Assembly: GCA_013396655.1 (NCBI GenBank)
Contig: WBMV01001021.1
Location: 62,001-126,000 of the forward strand
DNA: 64,000 nt
Source: Campylorhamphus procurvoides
Taxonomy: Eukaryota; Chordata; Aves; Passeriformes; Dendrocolaptidae
Direction: 5' to 3'
Positions 28,801-40,800 of the stretch are shown here, piece by piece (positions within the stretch are counted from its first letter, which is position 1; every line of letters begins with the position of its first letter). The position numbers were made by a program, and so were the translations under genes. The notes beneath the pieces were generated by a model, which saw only the letters and a list, made by a program, of their open reading frames with translations, was not told the DNA's origin and made no database searches.

Positions 28801-31800
28801 GGGGCTTACTGAATTTTCGGGTAACGTGGTAATAGAGAAAGACCAGAAGCACGTGCTTCAGAATTTTGTGCTCTTTAAAAACTTGTGACTCAGTTGGAAA
28901 ATCTGTTGGAGTGTTTGTATTTCTTTAGGTGTCAACTTGGAAAAAACAGTATGATGCAGCTGCTCATACAGATATCCCTGCCATGAACAAACTGGCTGAG
29001 TGGTTAGCAAGCAACGTGCCACCTGATGATAATGAAGAGAGCTTGATTCATGGGGACATGAGAATAGATAACATCATCTTCCATCCAACAGAGGTATGCA
29101 AAACATTTGTTTGTACTCCTACCACGTAATGGGACTCTTCTGAGGATTATTTTAGTGCATGATACATCTTAGAAAGGAGCAGGAGAGAACTCTGTATGTA
29201 TGTATGGTGTTTAGGTACCTAACGCAGTCCTGGTTTTCATTGCAGGAGCTGGACAGAATTGATAGAATCATAGAATGGTTTGGGTTGGAAGGGACCTTAA
29301 ATATCACCTAGTTCCAACCCTTTGGCCATGGGCACATTTCATTAGACCAGGTTGCCCATCCAGCCTAGCCTCGAAAGATACTCAGTTTATTCATTAGTTC
29401 TAGTCACTACTTCAAAATCCAGGAACAAAACATTTTGTATGCATAAATCCTATTGAATTCAGTGCAGCTGAAGTGTCACTTCATTAAACTACCAAAGCAT
29501 CTGATCCAAGCCTGTTCACATCTGTGGTATGGCTTCAATTAACAATGGCATTTGGAACAGGGTATGATTGCATGATACTAATGGAAGAAAAGAAAAAAAA
29601 CTTTCAGAACTGCTTAGCTATGGAGCACACATAGATCACAGACACCTTGACATGGAAAGGAAAGAGGCTTTTTTAGGGAATATGTTACCTATCTGTTGGC
29701 ACAGTTACATTTTCATTATTTTTCCATGCTATTTGCTGTGTTGTGACCAGAAGACACGCCTGGGATTTGTGACCAAGCCTCTGCCATGCCTGCTTCACAA
29801 CAAAGCAACAGGTCCCAGAGACTCCCAGTGTTGTGCATGGATTAGTTGATAGGCACAGTTTGTAGGCTTAAGATTGACTCCCTGAGCACAGAATTTGGCA
29901 GCCTCAGGGACTCTCCCAGCTGTTCCTGATGCAGCTGAAGGAACTGACGCAGCTATGTGTAGGTAATTTTAAGTAATCTGTATATGCAGGAGTAACCACA
30001 TAGGAAAGACCTCTGCACACAATGCAGGTCACCGTGGATGATGGGTAGGCTGGAGGGTTTGTTGAGGTTCCCCATGTAGGTGTGAATCTGTGCATAATAT
30101 TGTGATAAATTAGGGATTTGGTGCATGGCCTGTCTGTGAGTTGCTGTGTTAAAGAACCATGCAACAGGACTGGGGAAAAACACAACTGTCAGTACTTCTG
30201 TTCTTTAGGATGTATTAATTCCATCATGTTTTGACTAGGAGAATTTACAGGTTACTGAAGAGAAGAACACTACTCAAAAATGTGAATTTAAAGCAGATTT
30301 TCTTTGGAAAAATGCCTAGCTTTCTGGACCTATGTGGATGTTAATTTTCTGCAGATCCTTAGACAGTGCCAGAAGGAACTCTTTTTGCTGTAGACGAGTC
30401 CAGTGTGTGTTTTGAATTTTAAGCATACAGTAACCAGATGAAACTCCTGGATGTTAAGTGGGTTGTGTGTTTGTGAATAGAGAGAACTTGTCTTCTAGCA
30501 CTCACTTGAGGCTTTTATTTTTATTTAAGGCTCGTGTTTTGGCAGTGCTGGACTGGGAACTTTCAACTGCTGGTCATCCTTTAGCAGATTTAGCATATAC
30601 CACTCAATTCTACTTTTGGCCTACATCTATTAAGGGCTTAGGTCAAGGATCCGTCTTGGGTTTCAAAGACACCGTAGGTATGAAAATATAATCTTTTTGT
30701 TGAAACAAATTCTGGGGTTGATTTCTATTTGAAATGTTACCCTTATAAACAGGAATTAAATTCGCAAACATGTAATTTTGCACTTGAAAAGAACTTTTCC
30801 ATGTTTTCTTCATTGTAGGAAAGAGGCTGATAGTGAGGTTTTAGGTAGTTCTGTTTTAACAAGCTGCATCTTAGCCACCATATGCTACTTCAGTAAAAGT
30901 TTATTTTGAACCTTGCTTAGAAATAATGGAAGAAAACAGAAATTTAAATGTAAATATATATTTTATTAAAAAAAACCCCGAAACAGCCTCCTCCCTGGTA
31001 GGTGAAATTGATTTTCTGACTGGAGTGGAGGTGAGGGGTGGTAGGAAGTGCTATGGTTACTTGAAATTCTGGCAACTCCTTTTTCCTTTGGTCTCCCCAT
31101 ATCACAGTTCCACCATAAGAAATGATAAATCACAGTGTTTGCTGTGTAAATGAAATATCTCTTAAAGATGAAAAACTGATCAAACATTGAAGAGTAAGGT
31201 GGGAAAAAACATAGGAAATGTTTAGTATTCTAAAAAACAAACAATCTGTTGTGTTTTTTTGTAGAAACTCCTTCATTTGAAGAACTGGTTTCCATTTACT
31301 GCCGCTGCCGGCGCATTAACACTGCTTTACCCAACTTCAACTTCTTTCTGGCTTTGTCATATTTTAAAATGGCATCAATAGCCCAGGTAATTTGCTGAAA
31401 TGTCCCATATTTCTGTGGGTATGGGGGCAGTTAACTTGGTCATGGATAATATTCATATATCTGTACTGTTGTCAGCTGGCTTGAGGGGCAGGCTGGACTT
31501 GCTTGCAGTATCATGTGCAGACATTTATCTTTTCTTTATTATTTTTTTGCTTTCATCTGCTACTTTTTAGGGTTTGCCTTGTGGTTGGTTTAGCTGGGTG
31601 TTCTTTTTAACTCCTGTGCAGCAAGTTTCTCCATTATATCAGAAATGGACCAAAACCTGTATTAACATATCCCAGTAAAATCTGTCTGGGTGCTAAGTTT
31701 TCCCTTTTAAGAATATGTGAATTTGTTACTTTCATAGTTGAAGAAATCACCAGTGTGTTGAAGAGAGAACTTTAAGTGCCTCATTATACCATCTCTGCCT

Positions 31801-34800
31801 TTCTTTTGGTTTCAGGGTGTATATGCTAGGTACCTCCTTGGAAATGCTTCTGCAGAGAATAGTCATGAGTTTGCTAAGATTGTGGAGCCTTTGGCAGAGA
31901 GAGGGTTGGAGCTCTCAAAAAGGTAAGAGTGCTCTCTGAACTGCTGGTCAAAGGCAAGGCAAAGCTTTTCAAACATCTTCATTTGTTTAAATGCCTGTGT
32001 AAAGCAGCTTATGTTATTATGAGGGGAAATATGGTCTTGTTATTCCACTGGATGTTCTTCCCCAGGTCATCTTTCAGCAGCACACAAAATATTTCTGGAG
32101 AGCTCTTCCATCAAAGCAGGAAAGGCCAAGAAATATTGCTGAAGGTCAAGCAGTTCATGAAGCAGCACATTTATCCAGCTGAGAAGGTAAAAGCTTTTAG
32201 TTAACCTATTTATAAAGGAACATTTTCTGATTAGACTTTATAAAAATGTTAAACTCTTTATAGAGGTAATGTCCTCTTGTTTTGGGGTTTTTTTTTCCGA
32301 AACAGCCTTATTTTCCTGCAGTGATGTTTGTGGCATTGTGAAATATTAGCAGAAATCATTATTGTCTGTATTTTCTTAAGGATTAAAATGTTGTGTGCAT
32401 TGTTAATGAAAGCTAAGAGATACTTTTTAAACTTTTAAGTGTAAAAACCTTCTCTTTTTAGAAAAAGTTACTTTTTAAAGGAATTTGCTAAAATAGTTTA
32501 ACTACAACTAGAACTCTTACAAAACTGAAAGATGCTGATTTGAAAATGGGGACTGCTATTTTAACCATATGAAACCAAATGTCTGTTTCTTGCTTTGTCT
32601 TTCAAGCTGTGACTTTTATGACAAAAAATGGGATTGTGCAATGTATCAATGTAGCCTCATTCCTGAGTATATTTAATACCAGGGAAGGTTTGACATCAGA
32701 TAGTGAAATACCCACAGAAGGCCATAAGTAGTAGAAGGGAAAATGAGGTGAATTATTTTACTTCTTATGTTAGGGAGATTAGAAATTTTCCACTTGGTTC
32801 AGCTTTTAGCCTCACGGAAGCACAGATTATTTTTGTGGCAGAACTGCTTTCTTTGGCTTTCTGGTTTTTGTGGGTTTTTGTTCTTTGTTTTGGTTTTTTG
32901 GGGTTTTTTTTTTTGGCAGTCAGGCAGAAGTGCAGGGAACATATTAATCAGAAAGATTTATGAATGCATCTGCCTATCATGAGGATGGGTTGAGGGCAGT
33001 AGCTCTTGATATGCAAGATTTCTTAAAAGTCTGTCTGTGACTAGTTTTGGGTTGTAGTTTAGGACTGTCCAAGGAAGCCTTGCAATAATTAAAGTACTTA
33101 CTTTAAAAATAAATGGACCACAGAGTTTGCAGATGAGTAGTGTTGTGCTTGTAGGTTATTTCTGATAACGGGAATTGTGAATCAGGACTTGTAAATATTA
33201 CTTGGGCATTTGTCTTATTGCGTCATTTTTCAGAAGAGGGCACTACTTTTATTCATTCTGTGACTAGTTCTGGGCCAGGTTTGGGGTGCTGTGCCTCACC
33301 CAAACATGCTTGCAAAAATACTGAGCTTACTGAATGTGTAGATTTGCTTACTGGTGCTCGGAATGACTGCTTACATAGTCTGTTAAGGAATTACTTTGAC
33401 AGGAAGAGAAAATGTATCCTTTGTGGGGTTTTTATCAGTTCCCAAAAGATGGACTGTTTACATATCTGAATGTTGTGATGGGAAACCTGAATCCTTAGTG
33501 TCAGTGCATCAGGCTTTGATTTGTTCTTTGACTTCTGGGTTCATGCCTCTTGTGTGTACTGTTGGTAGCAGGTAATTTTAGCATCAGAGAATACTGACCT
33601 TCTAGCATCATCACCACAGACTTCAAACCATCCCAAATAATTGCATGAAGTGGGGTGCTGATTGGGGTCATCTCTCTGATGCATTTAAAGTCTTGCAAAA
33701 TAAAGAGACTGCAGTTTAGTTTTCAATTATAGATTGGATTTTATAGCACAGCTCACTATATAATGAAAACCTGTGTTGAATATTTTTTAAATTGGTATCT
33801 TGGTGCAGAGGGCTGGAAGAGACATCATATTACTGTTTCTGTGCTACATGTGTTCTTAATTTAAATGGCATCTTTTTGATTGTTTCTCTAAGGAAATAAT
33901 AAAATACTATACTGAACTTGGAAATACTGAGGAAAAATGGAAGAAACCACCACTGCTTGAGAAACTGAAGGTATGGGGCAATAAATAACCTTAGCATTCT
34001 AGCACAGACAGAGCATAAGAGTGTTTGGCATATCTTGCTGGAGAAGTTACTCTGTATGGAAGGAAACAGGGTGAGGAATAGTGAAAGGAAAGCAAGATGG
34101 AAGTGTGCAAAAGGAGGTGGGAGATATGAGAGAAGAGAAAAAACAAAGTGAGTTCCATGAGGGGTATGTCTGAACGTCAATTCAAAGTCTGTACCTATTA
34201 TTTCAAAATAACTAGTGAAAAAAGGCATCAGATAAGTTAGACAGGAAGGAAGAAAACATGTAGCAAGCCAGAACTTTTTTTTTTAATGATTTATTGCTGG
34301 TATTTTTCTCTGTTGATTCTTGCAACAGGAAATGGCAAAAGCAGAAGGTCTGTGGAACCTTTTTCTCCCAGATATCAGTGGTCTCAGCCAGCTTGACTAT
34401 GCCCTAATAGCTGAGGAGACAGGGAAGTGCCTCATTGCTCCTGAGGTTTTCAACTGTCATGCACCAGGTTAGCAACCCTGTCCCACAACTGCAGCACTGA
34501 GAGCATTGAAAAGTTGGCCACACTTTATGAGTTGTGTGTCTCCAAAGTAAACGTGCCCACTGATGTTACAGACACTGGAAACATGGAAGTCTTGCACATG
34601 TATGGCACTGAAGAGCAAAAGAAACAGTGGCTGGAGCCTCTCCTGGAAGGCAAAATTAGTTCTTGCTTCTGCATGACAGGTAAAGTTTTCTCCAGAGCAA
34701 AGTTGGAGGCAATTGGCAGAAACGTCACATGGTTTATGCAAAAAGTAGAAGACTACAAGTTGTGTGTTAATGAATTAATACAGAAATTCCCACTCTGTGA

Positions 34801-37800
34801 TTGTCTTTCAGTGTAAAATCCATGGGGTGTGAATGCAAAGCGAAGCACCCTTGCTGCCCTTCCCCAACAGAGTTACCATTTTTCATGGTTACAATAATTG
34901 GTATTTGCTTTCTCTACATTTTCAGTTTACTTTTAGTACCAGTAAAATACCTTTTATAGTGCCAAACATGTTTGCATTAAGGCTTACCCTTTTTTGTAAT
35001 GTGCTTTGGGGTTCTTCAGAAACATACAATTAGGTACAAGTGTGCTTACTGTGATTAAAGTTTTGCACTTCAGCAGAACGTCATAGGTAGAGGTTTTAAG
35101 ATACAGTCTGCAGATAATTTGCTTTGTCCATTGCTCAGCCTTGTAATAATTTCTTCTCTTGAGAGCTTGTGGCATTCAGCATCTCTGGAAAGTCTGGCTA
35201 TTGCTATGGGGAAGTAGCTTTTGGAACATGTGATGGCAAAATCTTGATCTTCTTGTGACAGAAGGAGTCAAGAGAACTCAGCCTTGCAGAGGTGGACCCG
35301 TATTTTGCAAATTCCATTTCACTGTGTTCCCCAAGAGGAAAGAGATGCTTTTACTTTAAAGCAAAAACTTTTGTCATATAAAGAAAGGTAATGGTGAAAG
35401 GAGAGAGGAAGGATCTTTCCTATTTTAAATGATCATTAATGACATTTTGCTGACAACTTTGTGTAGTCTGTTTCACACATTATCACAAAATTAGTTTGAA
35501 TCTCTTGGAGGGGAAGGAAAAGGCTGAGAGGGACATGGCTGTTTTCTGTAAGTACATTGGAAAGATAAAAGATTTGAAAACATCAGGGAAGGAGGGAGGT
35601 TGGTTATAGTGGGTATTCTGAGCCCAACAACAAGCACATTTAAACTGGCTGTGAATAACAGGTTGTTGGAAAATAGGAAGTCTTTTGACCACCAGCACTG
35701 AGGCTCTGAAAACAGCTTTTCTACTGGGAGCAACAGAGTGTTGCTGTTAATAGAGTATACCTAGAGCCCTGGATCTGTGGAGGTGGTGCTGCCTCTCTGT
35801 CTAACCCAGTGGTTTGTTTTGGTTTCCTTTGGCACAGAACCTGATGTGGCTTCAAGTGATGCCACCAATATGCAATGCAGCATTGAGCGAGAGGGGGACA
35901 GTTATGTGATCAATGGCAAGAAGTGGTGGAGCAGTGGTAAGTGTGGAAACCCTAAATAAGAATGGCTAAGCCTCATTTTTTTTTTCCAAGAACTAAAGCA
36001 AAAATATTTATGCTTCACTTCTGAGATGGAAATTTGCCTTTTCTTGGGTAAATGCAATAGAATTTAAAACAACTAAAAGAACTGAATTGAGCTTTTGTTC
36101 TGTGAACCAAAGCCCAAGACTCAAATCCAGTTTGGATGTTGTTTCAAACCTCTGAATTTTCACAGAATGAATGCCACTATTATTCCTTAAATGTTACCTC
36201 TTTCTATCAGGTAACTTACACTTTTATGGCCATATCCTTTAAACTTTTTTTTTTAAGAAGCTGTCTTCGGCAGTTTGGGTGTGAGGTTTAATTAGATACA
36301 GTAAAATGTGGCTGCTTTTATAAGCAGCCCGTGATGCTGTTGGACTGCCTGTCACAGGAGATTTTCTTATATGATAATTTCCAGTAAAATCAGTAGATTG
36401 TGCTCCAAGTGGTAAGTGTCCCAAATATTGTAATACTGTTACGTTTTTGCAAAAACATGTGTGACAGAAACTTGAAAGGCATCATTCCCTGGGAGTTTGG
36501 AAGCCAAGTCAATAAACCTGCTGATCCATGCTTGTGCAATACCCAGATTCACCAGAAGATAGATCTCTCTCTCCCTTTTCTGCTCCTGTAAAACTGGCAG
36601 CAAGAGGAGTCACAGGATCTTGTCTCCTGACCCAAGAAGTTTGTAGGAGGTCACACACAAAATAATATTCATAAAATTTGTTATGTGAATTATAAAAAGG
36701 AGTGTAAATATAAAGTAAGCATGATTTGGTTTGTCTTAATTCTTATAAAACAATCAGGACAGTCAGGTTTGCTTAAAAAGAGGCATAAAAAGCTCTGCAA
36801 TTTCAATAAATTTGAGAAACAGTGTTTATTCAGCTCTCTCTTAGTCTCCCTTTCTGCCTGGCTGAGGTTTTGTTGTTTGCTTGTTTTGGGGATTTTTGTT
36901 TTGTTTCGGTGGGTTCTTTTGTTTTTGGTTGGGTTTGGGGTTGTTTTTGTCCTTTTTCCTCTGAGTGGGACATTAGGACATTGGATATTTGGGAATTCCA
37001 GGAGCCTGACAGCCTGGTCAGAATGTCACTCTGTGCACAACCACTCTGCATTTGTGAAGACAAGTAATAAATCGCACATTCAAGGAGTCTTTGTGGAAAA
37101 ACCTGACTTTCTTACCATCCTCTGCATGGGTGTTCTGCATGAGTGCAGTAAATCCAGAATGGCTTAAATATGTCAGATTTATGGTGTATTTGTAGAATGT
37201 CTGTCAAGCACTTCTGAATTACCCCTCACGCCCTAGTATTTCTCAAGGCACTGGGCAGAGATTCTGTAAGCTTTTGGCACCCAGACAGGGACAGGAGGCT
37301 CTTGTACTGTTTATGCTACTGTTGTTTCTTGTCTGTCATTTTAGAGCTTTTTCTTCCAGTCCATTGTTGTGTAACTAGGAAGAGTATCCAAAAATGAGAG
37401 TTCCTTGTTGACTTTCATAAACCATAGATCAGGCATTTTGTCAGAGCCCACAGGATGTTTGAAGACAAGGACAGTATGCTGTAACACCACTTCTTAATTT
37501 TTGAAAGCTAAGTTATCATGTCAGCATATTTGAAAGGCTTCCAGTGACTCACAGAAAACTGCTGTTTTCCTGGAATCCCTGCCAGCACTGTGGCAGGGGA
37601 CAGCTTTGGTACCTCTCTGTAAGAACTGTAAATCCATGAGCTCCATACAGAAACAGAACCTCTCTGATTTGTCAGACAAAGCCTCTACCCTTTGCTGGCT
37701 AGTAAATGCCTATGATGAGAGATGTCAGTACCTCCTAAGACAAAACAAACCAAACATGAACTATGCATAAACAAACCACTTTTTTGGTATTCTTTGATTT

Positions 37801-40800
37801 TATTGAATCTCCATGTATTTTGGCAGATAGTTATTGCAGTGTTTGATTAATTAAAAAAAATTCTGAATAAAAATTCCAAGCCCTGTGTCTGGAGATTACC
37901 TTAACTTTTTCTTACGTTTACAAAGATCTAGAATGTGCCTCCCATAGAGCTGAAGTTTGGGATGAGCAGAAAAGGAGAGTGAAAAGTCATTTTTCTGTAG
38001 TTATGGAGGAGGAGTTTCTGCTTTCTGTGGAGGATGTTGTCATTGCTCTACATATGTGGAAACACATAGAGGATGACTTTTCTCCCTTCATCTTCCTCTC
38101 AGTTCTCAGCCTTAAACTTACAAATCATTTCAAGCTGCCAGGAATGATGTGGAATCCTAGCTGAATTGAAAAGTGGAACTGAGTTATTAAGCAAATGTTC
38201 TGAAGTTTTACAAATAGGTGGAGAAACACAAGAGTATTAATGTTTGGTACAAAAGTGCCTGTACTGATGTTTTATTGATGATGCTTTCTCTCTGCTTTAG
38301 TTAGATGTTTAGGCATGTGCAGATTGTTCATTACACAGCTGTTTCATTGCCTAGTACTCCTTAAAATTTGAATCTTGGCTTTTTTTTTTAGGTATTTGGG
38401 TGGTTTTGTTTTTTTTTTTTAGCTTTTGTTTTCATTATTTTTGTTTAGTAAATATCTCTAGTTGTTTCTAGGAATTTCAGCATGATGACCATGTCCCACT
38501 TTGAACTGCACTGTAGTGTCTTAGCTAGTGTGCAATTTCAGAAGTTCATCTGAAGGTTGACTTGCAGAGAAACAGCTGCTGAAATGGAATTAGTGAACAA
38601 TTCCCTTGGTTATATAAGGTGATGAAAGGAATGGAGAGTCTATATAGTGAAACTAACTGTTTCTTCAGTATGGTCTTCGTAATTCATAGAAATTTCTTCA
38701 GGTCTTCCATTCTGCTGCTGTCTTCTCCAGTACCCATAATTTTTTGCAATTTTCATAATATGCATTTTAAAAGAGGCGCCCAGAAAGGCATAGAGAAGAG
38801 GGTTCAGGCAGGAGTGAAACAAAGCTATGCTCTTGGTGACCTGCAGTGCAACATCTATGGTTTTACTGGCTTCACAGTCGGTGATCAACATGTAGATGAT
38901 GTCTATGGCTCGCCAGAACTTGACAATGTTGTAAGGTAGCTGGGTGATTATGAAGGCAGCCACTACTGCCAGCAGGACCATGAAAGGCCTGGACTTCTTA
39001 ATGTTTGCAGATCTAAAGATTGCCCGGGCAGTAGCCGAGTAGCAGATCAGCATGACTAGGAAAGGAAGCAGAAATTCCAGGATGATTTCCAGGATTTGAA
39101 TGGTTGACTTTAAGAGTGTTTCCATGTCCATTGGGAATACAGGAAGGCATTCGTTCCTGTCGTTGTGCTTCTTGACTTGGTTAAACACCAGTTCAGGGAT
39201 GCTGAGGAGGATGGCAGCCAGCCACACACAGGTGCAGGTGAGGCTGCAGTGCCTGCCAATTCTCCTCTGGCTCCGGGGTTCACAAGTGGCCCTGTATCTA
39301 TCCACACTGATGCAGGCCAGGAACAGCATGCTGGAGCTGAAATTCATGGTGTACAGAGAAGAGGTGAGCTTGCACAGCGAGCCCCCAAGTTCCCAGCCCT
39401 GCACTGCATTTGCAGCCCAAAAAGGGAGGGTGAAGAGCAGGAGCAGATCGGCAATGGCAAGGTGCATGATGTACACGTCTGTCTTAGTCTTGGGTTTCTT
39501 GCAATAGGCATAAATTGCAACCACCAGTGAATTTCCAGCCACACCAAGGGTGAAAGCCAAGGCGTAGAACACAGGGAGGAATATTTTGGTGAAATTTCTC
39601 ACGTCGCTCTTTTCACAGAGAAGTTCGTATGTATCGTAATCAATACCATGGTTGAGGTGACCCTCCTCATCCCCACTCCAGTAATCAGTTGAGTTATTCA
39701 TATCTCAGCCCGTGGCAAAGCTACAAGATACAAAAAAAGGGCAGGAGAGGGGACACCAAGGGAATAATACTGAGTTTAAATTGTAACATTCCTGTTGAAA
39801 CCTAAACCCCTTCTTCAGGGTTGCTTATACATCTCAAATTTAAAGAATTAGGGTATTGAGAATACATTTGCAAATAATCAAAGGAGACCTAAAAGGTGTT
39901 GGAAGCAGAACAGACCCTCTCAAATTCTCACATGCAATGGGGTAACTGACTACACTTGTGTGTGCAATGCAAAGTAAATGGGTTCAGTAGAAATGCTTTC
40001 ATTAACCTTAGCATTTGAGGCTGCAGGGTGCTTGGAGTGCCCCTCACTGACTTCCACATTTCAGTCAAGGAGCTGTCAGTGCTTTAGCTCTCTCACTCAG
40101 GTATGTTTGACAATATTCCATTGCAGCATGACTTTGTCTGTACCTTCATAGGGTTGGAATGACACCTTCCTTTCTAAAGCCCCTGCAAAGCCAAGGAGTG
40201 CCAGCTGAAGGCTGCAAATGCTATTACAGTGAAGTAGGTAGGGAATAGGAGCAGATTAAAGCTGAGAGGCAAACAGTAGTGTTTGCTGCCTGCTGTCATA
40301 AATGTTGACAAATGTCAGATATGAGTGTAACGTAAGGAGAGTTTGTTTCCCAGGCACACAGATACATGCCCAGTACATAAAGCACAGCAGTGGAATTGGT
40401 TCTGAAGAGCAGAGGGGCAAACTTAGCTTAGTGTCTATCCCACAAAGCCAGCTATGCCCACGTGGAATTTCTTAGACAGAGGAATAGGAGCAGATAGCTG
40501 TGGGTACACTGCATCTTGCAGCTGGAGGCTTCTCAGGATGTTGTGGCAGGAAGGAATTTTATCACGTACAAACTGCCCACAAGTACCCAAACAGCTCAGC
40601 AGCTCTGCTCTTCTTTCCAGTGTGATCTCATGACAAATTTACTCCATAAACACTAAGGCTGTGTTCTCACTGCCAGCTTAGGGTTGAAGTTCCTATCTTC
40701 AGACCGTATCTTAAGCAAGTTGTGTCCTACAGTATTTTCTTCTTTTCCTGTAATTGTTTTCATTGACTCATGTGCTGAAATTCTTTCCATTGCACAGTCC

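Noticed and set aside
33830..34228. A 132-residue minus-strand open frame.
   Set aside because: It overlaps ACAD11 exon 10 and intron sequence, is hydrophobic from a T-rich composition and lacks family resemblance.
36685..37167. A 160-residue open frame rich in Phe, Leu and Gly.
   Set aside because: It comes from a T/G-rich low-complexity tract inside ACAD11 intron 13 and has no homology or splice context.
39100..39530. Plus-strand open frames of 121-135 residues.
   Set aside because: They are the complementary shadow of the ACKR4 coding region.
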